Below are positions 38,573 to 48,291 of a DNA stretch of 64,000 bases, one piece after another; positions within the stretch are counted from its first letter, which is position 1; every line of letters begins with the position of its first letter. The notes beneath the pieces are model-generated. The model saw only the letters and a program-made list of their open reading frames with translations. It did not search any database and was not told the origin of the DNA. This stretch comes from Bacteroidota bacterium. Lineage in GTDB: Bacteria; Bacteroidota; Bacteroidia; AKYH767-A; 2013-40CM-41-45. The DNA lies in assembly GCA_016711505.1 (NCBI GenBank), contig JADJSV010000017.1:1-64000 (forward strand), written 5' to 3'. The position numbers and the translations under genes were made by a program.

Positions 38573-40183
38573 ATGAGTTCAAATCTGAGTAAAGCATTAG
38601 ATTCTTTAAGTCTGATTGTAAATCGTTATAGCGCTGAGGATAATTCAAAGAAAATTGAATTACTCAAGCGGATCTCTAAAATTAAATTGCCGCTGAATGA
38701 AACGATTCTTACTTACAATGAACTGCTGCTCTTCATTTGTGCTTATCCAAATAATGCTCAGATAACCTCTCTAGCAGAGAAAGAATTAAAAAGGATCACT
38801 GTTTTGTTGAAAAGTGCAAAGAAGCTCGATCCTGAAATTTTTACCAATTCAGGTTTACCATACACTTCTGTTCTTACCGGATTTTCGTTTGATTGTATTC
38901 AATGGCTCTTAACTCATCCTGATATCAAAATAAAATTATCAAGTTTTGAAAGTCCTTCTTTTGATCTGAATGAGGTTTTGCGTTTAACATTGCCTTCACT
39001 GGAGAAAAGTGAAACTACAGCCGGATTTACAAATTTCGAATTGCTGGATGCATTGCTGGTAAAAGAAAAAGACAGATTGCATTTTTTAATTTCTGAGTTA
39101 GGAAAGTTAAATCATCTGCCTTATGTAAAGGATCATTTGTTTGAAGGCTTAGGCTCCTATGTTGAACTTACTCCGAAAAATAAATCATTTTCCAAATCGT
39201 ATAACCGTATTCATATTGAAAAGCCATTCTATCACGATCAGATTTTAAAGCGGTTTGACCACGAAGCACTCCTGAATACAGGTTTACCTAAAACGAAGGT
39301 CTATGCAAGAAAGGAAATAGATGCTGCGATTTCAGTTGTAAAAAATTCAATGGCGATTTATGAACGGGAAACAGATCCAGTCACGTATATGGATGAACGT
39401 TCATTCAGTCTGTACGAACTTGAGCGAGGAGTAACAGTTGCTATCTATGGAATGATTCCTGAACGACAACTTCCACTGGAGTCTTATGTTGGTTTCACAC
39501 TATTTAAAAATGGATTACCTGCTGCTTACGGTGGGGCATGGATATTTGGTGAGTATGCTAATTTTGGAATAAATATTTTCGAATCTTTCCGCGGCGGTGA
39601 ATCAGGATATATGATGTGTCAGCTGCTGCGTGTCTATAAGCAAGTCTTTAATATCAGTTTTTTTGAAGTCGAAGCCTATCAATTTGGTCTCGATAATCCT
39701 GATGGAATTAAAACAGGTGCATTCTGGTTTTATTACCGGTATGGATTCAGACCAATAGACTCCAAATTGAAAAAGATTGCAAAAGATGAAAGTGTCAAAA
39801 TTGCGAAGAGAAAGAATTATCACACTTCAAAAAAAGTGTTGGTTCAGTTTACTGAAAGCAATATGGGATTGCAGCTAGCCGTAAAGAAAATTGTAAGTCT
39901 GTATGATATTTCAGAAAAAGTGAAGAAGCTGATTCAGAAACAATATTTCGGTAATCGTGTACTGGCGGAGAAAGACAGTGTAATGCGATTTAAAATTAAA
40001 ACTCTTTGGGCGAAATCATTGAATACGAATGAAGAAAAAGTTCTCAAAGAAATAGCATTATGGGCAGAAGCAATGCAGATCACTGATGCCAAAAAATTAG
40101 ATCTGATGTGTCAGATGATAAAAACAAAACCAATTGATCTTTATAAATATCAGTTCTTGCTTTTGAACTTCTTTAAAAATTAA
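38573..40183 (+). CDS. Acyltransferase-like (GNAT-like fold) protein
   Basis: The protein is 536 residues and intact. The N-terminal 200 residues are helical and unrecognised. The central part (about 280-420) has VTYMDERSFSLYELERG, then LPAAYGGAWIFGEYANFGIN, FRGGESGYMMCQLLRVYKQ, FFEVEAYQFGLDNPDGIKTG and AFWFYYRYGFRP. This strand-helix-strand order, with a YYRYGFRP ending, looks like an N-acyltransferase domain, but no acetyl-CoA loop of the usual R/Q-x-x-G-x-G/A kind is clear. It is cytoplasmic. The convergent 2-oxoglutarate-oxygenase-like gene ends 15 bases away. The family is unnamed to me. Confidence 0.5.
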   Translation: MSSNLSKALDSLSLIVNRYSAEDNSKKIELLKRISKIKLPLNETILTYNELLLFICAYPNNAQITSLAEKELKRITVLLKSAKKLDPEIFTNSGLPYTSVLTGFSFDCIQWLLTHPDIKIKLSSFESPSFDLNEVLRLTLPSLEKSETTAGFTNFELLDALLVKEKDRLHFLISELGKLNHLPYVKDHLFEGLGSYVELTPKNKSFSKSYNRIHIEKPFYHDQILKRFDHEALLNTGLPKTKVYARKEIDAAISVVKNSMAIYERETDPVTYMDERSFSLYELERGVTVAIYGMIPERQLPLESYVGFTLFKNGLPAAYGGAWIFGEYANFGINIFESFRGGESGYMMCQLLRVYKQVFNISFFEVEAYQFGLDNPDGIKTGAFWFYYRYGFRPIDSKLKKIAKDESVKIAKRKNYHTSKKVLVQFTESNMGLQLAVKKIVSLYDISEKVKKLIQKQYFGNRVLAEKDSVMRFKIKTLWAKSLNTNEEKVLKEIALWAEAMQITDAKKLDLMCQMIKTKPIDLYKYQFLLLNFFKN

Positions 40184-40198
40184 TCCTCATAAATTGCT

Positions 40199-40849
40199 TT
40201 AAGATTTGTCCATCTTAAATGTTTTCCAGTCTACACCAATTCTAAAGGTCTGATAAATCCTTCCATCTTTCAGCGAGCCACCATAATGTTGTGTAGCAGA
40301 ATGCAGAGCGCCTGAAGGGTAAGCGACCATTCGATTGTATTTATATCCGATACGGTCTGTTTCTATCCACTTACTTTTATTCTTACTTTCAATCTCCAGT
40401 TGATAGCGAATATCGTAAATCGACTTTTTAAGTCTCCGCGCATCCTTGCTCATAGCAGGATCAGTTAGTTTTGTTTTTTTATGCATCCATAAAGATGTTC
40501 CACAATCAACAGGTAGTCCGGGCGTGAGATAGATCAGCACGGTGATGTCATTATAAGGTTCATCCGAATGAACTCCCGGAATTTCTTTCTTGTTCCCTTT
40601 TGAAAAGCCCTGGTAGAACACTCCGTTTTCTTCTTCAGGATCAATATCCCATCGATTAATTTTTATTCCAAGGATCCTTTCAAGTTTTGTTTTAACTCCG
40701 GGTTCATGATAAACCATTTTACTACGCAATCCAGTGCAATCAGGAGGTTCATGAAAGTCGCTCTTCAACGCTGTCTTGTAAACCTTAACAGGATCTGTAT
40801 AAAAATTGTCCTTTACAAGAATGAATCTTTTGTAGTTGATTTTTTCCAT
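40199..40849 (-). CDS. 2-oxoglutarate/Fe(II) oxygenase-like protein (DUF6445-type)
   Basis: The protein is 216 residues. It has VHSDEPYNDITVLIYLTP with an H-x-D pair (H94, D96), a conserved-looking distal His in YPSGALHSATQHYGG (H183), and downstream arginines in GRIYQTFRIGV that could bind 2-oxoglutarate. This matches the cupin-fold dioxygenases of the prolyl-4-hydroxylase kind, and most closely the short DUF6445-like proteins. The substrate is unknown. It has no signal peptide. The gene is single and converges with 38573-40183, so the two are not co-transcribed. Confidence 0.65.
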   Translation of the reverse strand: MEKINYKRFILVKDNFYTDPVKVYKTALKSDFHEPPDCTGLRSKMVYHEPGVKTKLERILGIKINRWDIDPEEENGVFYQGFSKGNKKEIPGVHSDEPYNDITVLIYLTPGLPVDCGTSLWMHKKTKLTDPAMSKDARRLKKSIYDIRYQLEIESKNKSKWIETDRIGYKYNRMVAYPSGALHSATQHYGGSLKDGRIYQTFRIGVDWKTFKMDKS

Positions 40850-40998
40850 TTGTTGAATACGTTATGTGTGCTGTATGAAGTAACGAATCGTAAATAAGAA
40901 TATAGATGATTATTGTCAATTTTAGCGTTGAAAATAATCAGTTTAATTTGTTTACATTAAGAAAATATTTCCTACCTTTTCAAAAATAATTTACTAAG

Positions 40999-41625
40999 AT
41001 GCTAAATAAAATTATAAAAACTATTTATGTTTTTCTTTTTTTCATGATTTCCTTTATGCCAAAAACCACCAATGCAGCATGTCAATTTACTTGTGGCCCC
41101 ATTTCAATAGACACCACAAATCATCAAGTCACTATTTCATTCGATAACCATTGCAATTGCAATGTCACAAGTTACTTTTGGGATTATGGAAATGGGTTTA
41201 CTGACACCTTTCAGCATGGTGGTTCGTCCTTCCCCTATCCGGGAACTTATATCGTTAAAGTTTTCGGAATGTGTAGTAATGGATCAATAGATTCAAGCGT
41301 TCATACTGTTCTTGTCGACTATCCAAATAATATTATTTGCAATTTCATTACATCAGATAATATTTCAGAACAATCGAACCACAAGTTCAGTGCCTTTCCG
41401 AACCCATTTAATGATCAACTACATTTTGATAACCCTTCTGAAGAAGGATATATTAAAATTTACAATACCTTGGGGAATCAAGTCTTATTTAAAAAAATCG
41501 GAACAGGTTTAGTCAATCTTGATGTCTCTCTATTAATTGATGGAATATATTTTTTACATTACTTCGATGGCATTTTAAGCAAAAAAACTATTTTAATTAA
41601 GTCCGTTAATATTAAGACTGATTAA
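40999..41625 (+). CDS. T9SS protein with PKD-like domain
   Basis: The protein is 208 residues and intact. A signal peptide ends near TNAAC (about residue 26). A PKD-like domain (about 40-110) has VTISFDNHCNCNVTSYFWDY, then GNGFTDTF and YPGTYIVKVFGMCSNG. The C-terminus is a sorting domain (FSAFPNPFNDQLHF ... DGIYFLHYFDG ... KKTILIK). It is the first of three adjacent exported-protein genes, with only 4 bases to the next start, so an operon is likely. Confidence 0.8.
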   Translation: MLNKIIKTIYVFLFFMISFMPKTTNAACQFTCGPISIDTTNHQVTISFDNHCNCNVTSYFWDYGNGFTDTFQHGGSSFPYPGTYIVKVFGMCSNGSIDSSVHTVLVDYPNNIICNFITSDNISEQSNHKFSAFPNPFNDQLHFDNPSEEGYIKIYNTLGNQVLFKKIGTGLVNLDVSLLIDGIYFLHYFDGILSKKTILIKSVNIKTD

Positions 41626-41629
41626 AAAC

Positions 41630-42785
41630 ATGAAACTCCTTTCACTCCTCTTATTTCTTTCATTCATTTTCTCTGGTCTGCAAACAAAAGGACAAATCAA
41701 ATTCAATAAAACTTTCGGTGGCACTTGTGAGGTTGAAGGAACTTTTGTTCAAGCATGCAATGATTCCGGCTATGTAATTGCTTCAAATAATTGTTATGGT
41801 GCTTATATAATTCGTACTAATTCATTTGGGGATACTCTTTGGACATCTTCATTTACTGATACTATACAAAGTCCATTTACATATCTTTCGATACCAAAAA
41901 TAACATGTATCAAAGAAACTTCCGATCATGGATTTATAATGACAGGCACATTAGATCCGAATGGATATTGCCGGAAAATCGATAGTGTGGGTAATAAACT
42001 CTGGTCAAATGATCAGCCGTTTCCATTTCCTCAAAATGGAACTTTATTCGGAAATATTTTAATTCAGGATACTGGCGGATATATTATTTCAGGATATTCT
42101 GATGATGCCGGTCCGGGTAACTTTGCTTTTTATTTTGGAATAACAGATGCCGGAGATACAACTTATACTTATTCATATAGTACCGGTGGTGGAACCATTC
42201 ATGATTTTAAAGAAACAGATGATAATGGTATCATACTCGTCAAGGTTTTCCAAAGTAGCAATCTTTACTTTCTTGAAAAGCATGGCGGAACAAGTGGAAG
42301 CTGGTCAAAATCGATTAACTATATGCCTTTCTGTATACTTCCAATTGGAGACTCCGGTTATATTTCCGGGGCTACCTGGTCTGCCCAGCCATCCCTCTTC
42401 AGATCAGGGCTAGTCAGAACTGACAGCCTTGGAGATTCGCTGTGGTCAAAGGAACTTGGTTTTATTCCGATAGATATTGTTCCGGTAAATTTACCGGGCG
42501 ACTCCGGTTATGTTATGATCGCCAATTATTATCAGCCAACTCAATCCTTTGATAATTTAAATCCGTTCTGTGAAGTTCAGAATTCTGACATACGTCTTGT
42601 CCGTAACGACCTGGATGGAAATATCATATGGGAAAAAAAAATTCGGTGGTTCGATCTTAGACATTGCAAGCAACCTTATAGTTACAAATGATAGCGGATA
42701 TTGTATCGTTGGTTCTTCCCGAAGCGAATCAGGAAAATCAGAAATAATTTTTATTAAAACAGATTCATTGGGCAATGACCATTAA
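41630..42785 (+). pseudogene. Secreted propeller-like protein, frameshifted and without sorting domain
   Basis: A signal peptide ends at TKGQ (near residue 22). Propeller-type repeats follow: FGDTLWTSSF, KIDSVGNKLWSND, RTDSLGDSLWSKE, RNDLDGNIIWEKK. One extra A in a run of nine near 42640 breaks the frame; deleting it gives KKFGGSILDIASNLIVTNDS and an end at 42785. The corrected protein stops at TDSLGNDH with no PNP/GxY domain, although close relatives all have one. Its last 11 bases overlap the start of the next paralogue, which suggests that a deletion removed the original 3' end. Confidence 0.7.
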
Positions 42786-44141
42786 ACAATTTTCATTTGT
42801 ATTTTTAGTGTGTTTAATTTCTGTATCCGGCAGTGGTCAAATAGCTTTTCAAAAATATTTTTTATCGTCGCCGACTGATGTCAGAGCACAGATCTTTGAA
42901 ACGTCAGACAGCAACCTGATCATTACACGACAGACTATAATTAATGGAATTGGGCACCTTCAGGTAATAAAAGCTGATCAGAATGGCGACACAATCTGGT
43001 GTAAAGCAAATTACGATACATTGATCAAACATTATTTTTCTTCTTCAAAATCAGCAGATGGAAATTTTTTTATTGGTGGGGTCAATGCAGATTCAATTAC
43101 TAACATGCGGGGCGCCATCGTCAAAATTGACACTTCCGGAAATGCACTTTGGTCAAAAGTTTTCTCGGATACAATTATAAATTGCATCACTCTCGTTCAA
43201 GAGATGAATAATGGAGATTTACTGATTGGTGGAATGTTAAAAGATCATCCGTACAGATTCAATACCGAAGGAGTACTTATGAGATGTGATTCAATAGGAA
43301 ATGTAATTTGGTATACTCATGACTTCAATAATCCTTACCCACACAATGCATTAGAAAATAATAGTGGCGGTTTAATTATAAGAGGTCAATATTATTTTAA
43401 TTATCCAACATACTACATTGCCTCATATGATTCTGCAGGAAATCAGCTTTGGCAAAGACCGCAGTTAGGATTAAAAAACAATTCACCTTTTTATTATGAT
43501 TCCGATTCGACAATTGTTTCTGTTGGCCCCGAAAATCTATTGCGATTCGATTCATCAGGTGCAAATGCAGGTACGCTCAATTATACATTTGGTGATACAA
43601 CAGTTTCAATTATCAGGACCAATGATTCAGGTTACTTAATAGCTTCAGTAGAGAATTTAAGTTTTACTGAAAGCAAAGATTTGTTTACAAAAGTAGACAG
43701 CCTCTTTCAGCCGCAGTGGCAAAAACGATTGCTAATTATAGCATGGAAAATCCTACCACATGTTTTCAGTCTCGTTCCGGCCGCTACTTCTTCATGGGCA
43801 ATATTGATTCATATCAACATCAGGTAAGAGGGTTTTCTTTAACGGGTTTTGATACAACCAACATCACTAATTCAATTATTACTTATCCAAAGGATTCGAA
43901 ACATTGCAGCGATTTTTATCCAAATCCATTTCAAAATGTTACTCAAATGGCCTTGTCAGGAGAGTTGACGAATGCAGAGATTATACTTTTCGACATTTTC
44001 GGAAGATATAAAAAAACATTGCATTCATCAGGCAATAAAATTATTTTAGAGAAAAGAGAAATGCCAACAGGAATATATTTTTATCAGGTCATATCTAATG
44101 GTAAAATTCTTTGCAGTGGTAAAGTTGTCGTTGGAAATTAA
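42775..44141 (+). pseudogene. T9SS propeller-like protein, one frameshift
   Basis: It is a tandem paralogue of 41630. A signal peptide ends at GSGQ (near residue 22), followed by IAFQKYF and repeats such as KADQNGDTIWCKAN, KIDTSGNALWSKV, RCDSIGNVIWYTH and SYDSAGNQLWQRP. The frame breaks in an A run near 43725; adding one A gives WQKTIANYSMENPTTCFQSR and continues to a full sorting domain (SDFYPNPFQNVTQM ... TGIYFYQVISNG ... GKVVVGN). The stop at 44141 overlaps the stop of the convergent TonB-domain gene by 4 bases. Confidence 0.8.
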
Positions 44142-45306
44142 TAACGTAACCTTCTGGTTATTCCCATCATTCGAATATTTACAGTTTCCAGAGTCTTAGC
44201 AATTGGCAACGGTTCATCATTGTCTATATTTTTATCTTCGGTTATCTTTCCATCATTTGTCAATTCAAAACTAACAGGTAAAATAAATCTGGAGACATAT
44301 TTTTTACCATTTTTTATTGCAGGCAACCATAAGTCAGGAATTAGTTTAATCGCTCTAATCACTTCCTTTGAACATTCATCTCCCAGATCTTTTACTGGTG
44401 TCATATTATTAATATGCCCCATTGTATCTATTTCAAAAGTCATATACATAAGTCCGGCGGTATTATTATCTCTGGCATCATTCGGATACCTCAAATTCTT
44501 ACCTATGATAGTATAAAACTCCACCAGGCTCCCGATATATCTTGGCTGCATATCCAATTTAGAATAAATCCATTCTCCATTGATATTTATTGCATATTCG
44601 GAGGTATCTGAAATTAAATACAGCAATTGCGCATTGTCATAATTTACTTTCAAAGATAATTCTCCCGGTAGATCGTAATATTCCCAAATACCTTCTTTGT
44701 ATCCATCTTTCAATTTACCTCTTTCATAGTCATTTATGCTGGCAATGTCGACAGGTTCTCCACATGAATTATACTCCTTAACAACTTTTGCAATGGTAGA
44801 ATAATCCAATATGCCTTTCCTGATCTTTTCTGCAAGCGTACTGCAATCACTGAATAATTTTTGGCCTTGCTTTTTAAATTTCAGACCATCAATAGGAATA
44901 ATACTGTCATTCATTTCTATAACATGTGAAAAACCGAAAACCGGATTCCAACCTTCTGAACTTTCACTTGGACTACTTTTATAATAAGTGACATAATTGT
45001 ATAATTTAACTTTGCCATCCACAATGAGTGTCATCAATTTTTCTGAATTATTATACTTAATATTTTTCGTCTGAGCAAAAGATGTTTTTATTGACCGAAT
45101 GTCTTTAGTTAATAGAATCTTCAAATCGTTATTCAGAAAAGTTTTATAGCTGACAGTGTCCCATAACTTGTATTTATTTCCACCAAACAATTTAGAGTAT
45201 CGCCATGCTTCAGAACGACCAATCCTGTGTCAAACCGTTGACTATTCTGGCAAATCGCTTTTAACGGGCCAACTAAAAATAATAAAATTACTAGTATTCT
45301 TATCAT
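44138..45306 (-). pseudogene. TonB C-terminal (energy-transducer-like) protein, one frameshift
   Basis: ATG at 45306 gives a signal peptide (ILVILLFLVGPLKAICQN). One base is missing near 45193 (restoring an A gives TLKLFGGNKYKLWDTVSYKT), and the long frame then runs to 44138. It holds a DYERGKLKDGYKEGIWEYYD segment (a MORN/toxin-antidote-like strand). A TonB C-terminal domain follows (about residues 250-330: YPNDARDNNTAGLMYMTFEI, then GHINNMTPVKDLGDECSKEV and AIKLIPDLWLPAIKNGK). No N-terminal TM anchor of a classical TonB is present, so it is more likely a periplasmic TonB-domain protein of the kind common in this phylum. Confidence 0.7.
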
Positions 45307-45576
45307 ATGTGGTGTATAATGTATAAGGTGACAGAGTCCCCAAAGTAATATTTGTCAAATATAAAATTTCAGGAAGAATAATATCATTTAAATTATTGAT
45401 TGTCCTGGCCATACCATTCCACCATTTCCAAGGCAAAAGGTTCAAAATGCCTACGACCCTTCTAAACTCCAAAATCATCAAACATTATTCCCGGCAATCC
45501 AACAATCCATTAAATCCCGGTAAAAATCAGCCCAGCCTCCCCTATCAACTTTGTATTGTTTTTCATATCTTCGAAC

Positions 45577-47633
45577 ATGAAACAATTTTTCACCATATTC
45601 CTTTTCTTCCTCATTTTTTCAAATATTTCCTTTGCCGATTCGACAACTGTCAAAATCTGCTCCACCGGAGAATTCAGTTACCAAGAATATAAGATCATCA
45701 ATAAAGATATAGATCGCTTTGACTCACTAGGTCATTTAATACAAAACGAAACTTATATTTTGAATTTCAAAACTGGGGTCAACAGGATACGGCATTCAGA
45801 CTCGTAACCAGGACTGATTACGGTTATAATACATCCGGTTTATTAGACACAATGCTGGAGACTCAAGTGAATTTCAATGGCACCTATTATTCCCGATATA
45901 ATTATACATATGATGTTTCCGGAAACCTTTTTGAGAAACTCAGGTTTACAGGTAGTTCTTTCCCCCTTGACTCAAATGCAAGGACAACATATCAATATGA
46001 TTCCAACAATAACACTGTTCAGCAACGTGAAGAACAATATGGATTTGGTCAATACCGGACATCTACTCTTTATACGTGGTCATATGATCTGTCAGATCGA
46101 AATATTGAATACAGGAAAATAAATTATCAGTCCAATATTCCCCACGATTCTTTGATCAATACTTATACCTATTCATTTTCAAATAAAATTCTGTCAAATA
46201 AAGAATTAAAATATACAACAATTTTAGATTCTACTTTTTACGATTACGTATATGATGGAAATGACAGTCTGATCAAATATACATATTACGGAAATTCAAA
46301 TTCTATTTCATGGATTCCTTCCGCAACCTATGAATATAGTTTTATGGGAAACACTACAACAGAAGTGATTTTAAACTGTCCGGATACAACTTGCAGCGAT
46401 ACCTCGATAAGAAATACAAATGTTCGTGATTTTGCCGGACGAACAATATATCATCTCAGAGAGGAGTATTCAGGAGGAAGTTACTATTTTACGTGGAATG
46501 AAACTCATGCTTTCAATAGCGCAGGAAATATAATTGATTATTATTCACACCAATCAGGAAATCCCGGATGCGATTCTGATGAACACACTACATACGATTA
46601 CAATTCATCACAAGTCCTGATTCACACCTTTAAAAATTATTACCATTGCAATGAATTTTATACTGATTGTTATTATTATAACTTAGATTCTGATTCTATA
46701 CTTGTGTCGATCCAATATAATGATACCCTCTGCAGTAACTCACGCGTCGCTTTTGCTGTTACTGTTGAAGGGGGAATTCCTCCATATCAATATGACTGGT
46801 CGCCCGGAAACTATTTGTCTGACTCAACGATCATGTATCCTTATATTACAAACATAGATACCATTGTGACTTTTCGATTGCTCATTACAGATTCACAAGG
46901 GAGAACTGCTTCTGATACAATGAAACTTTACGGGTATCCAAATAACTTCGTACCCTTAAATATAATTTCTTTTGGCATTCCCTGTGAAAACAATGCATTT
47001 CAACTGACGATGGATACTATTCCTCTCAATTATTCTTACTATTGGAAAGCACCCAACTTGCCCTATAATTATAACGATACCATTATTGCAAATTTGTCAG
47101 GGAATTACACTTTATATCTGACAGACACTAATCGATGTAAATATTCTTACCAGACTACACTAAATTTATTTACTCAACCTATTGTTTCGCTTGGACCAGA
47201 CACAACCGTTTGCCTTAACGACACAGTAGTTCTTAATGCCGGAAATTTTATACAGTACGATTGGAACACAGGAGATACAAGTCCATCGATTGAAACTTTC
47301 TCACAATTTCCAACTATTGATACTTTTTTTGTCACCATAACTGACACGAACGGATGCTTTAACAGTGATACAATTTCAGTGAACCACGTTGTATGTCTTG
47401 GTCAAAACGAACTTACTCCATCAGGAATTAAAGTTAGTGTCTTCCCAAATCATCTTCAGATAGATTTACCTTCTTCCATATCCAGTGCCAGATTTAAACT
47501 AATTGATATTTTTGGAAGAGTGATCATTGATGACGATATTCACGATGATCAGTACATTGATATTTCGAAGTTACATACAGGAGTATATATTTATAATATG
47601 GGAAACTATTCCGGGAAATTTTTTAAAGGATAA
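45577..47633 (+). pseudogene. T9SS protein with YD-like repeats and Ig-like segment, one frameshift
   Basis: The start MKQFFTIFLFFLIFSNISFA (45577) is a signal peptide; a longer frame adds 7 residues. One A is missing near 45775; restoring it gives KNWGQQDTAFRLVTRTDYGY. Then come YD-like repeats (YNYTYDVSGNLFEKLRF, TYQYDSNNNTVQQREE, YTYSFSNKILSNKEL, YEYSFMGNT) as in the 36073 gene. An Ig/PKD-like region with VTVEGGIPPYQYDWSPG and VVLNAGNFIQYDWNTGDTSP follows, then a sorting domain (VSVFPNHLQIDLP ... TGVYIYNMGNYSG). The next gene starts inside its stop codon. Confidence 0.75.
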
Positions 47634-48175
47634 TGATGAAATATAATACTAGTAATATTCTATTCTTAATCATTTTAATTGCTTCGGCTTTTTCCTGCAA
47701 AGAAAAGTGCACCGATGATGGTAGTTGCACTGCAGATGAGTTGTCATGGATTCCATATCATGACGGACAAATGCTGATATTTGAAAACGATTCTTCTCAA
47801 ATTGATACATTTTTTGTTGAGAGAACAAGTGGTTTTTATCCGAAAGTTTATGATGATGATAGCAATTGTCCCAACTTTGAATCTGTTCAGGCGAAAATCA
47901 GGATTAACGATAACTATCTACAAATAACAACCAGTCATTATTATACTTTTCCTAAATCACAAAACTGGCCTTGCCTATATTCAGAAACAACAAGAGATTT
48001 CTTTAAAGATCATGCTGACAGCATTTCTATAACTGTTAAAAATAAAAACTATAGTCAGGTGAGACTAATGATGCAAGGACAGAATTCTTATTTTAACAAT
48101 GTATATTATAACAAAACTTCAGGTATCATTTCATTTCAGCTTAGAGATGGAAGTGTATGGGGATTACTGTATTAA
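47633..48175 (+). CDS. Lipoprotein, unknown function
   Basis: The protein is 180 residues. The signal NILFLIILIASAFSCKEKC has a lipobox-like AFSC (near residue 22). An alternative start is one codon on (ATG 47636). The mature part is beta-rich, with LSWIPYHDGQMLIFENDSSQ (the W-x-PY-x-GQ-x-x-F pattern seen in many small Bacteroidota lipoproteins) and ISFQLRDGSVWGLLY at the end. It overlaps the stop of the preceding T9SS gene (TAATGATG), so translation may be coupled. Confidence 0.65.
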   Translation: MMKYNTSNILFLIILIASAFSCKEKCTDDGSCTADELSWIPYHDGQMLIFENDSSQIDTFFVERTSGFYPKVYDDDSNCPNFESVQAKIRINDNYLQITTSHYYTFPKSQNWPCLYSETTRDFFKDHADSISITVKNKNYSQVRLMMQGQNSYFNNVYYNKTSGIISFQLRDGSVWGLLY

Positions 48176-48291
48176 ACAATCTTTTCGAAGAATTTCTTCA
48201 CGGAAGTAATTCTTCTTTTAAAATTATGCTGCCTTCTAATTTGCCGCGGTCTTAATTACCCTGAATACTGTTCGTACATCTTTCTGAAAAA

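Noticed and set aside
45242..45481. Minus-strand frame upstream of the TonB-domain gene
   Set aside because: It overlaps the repaired signal peptide of that gene in another frame and has no motif or signal of its own.
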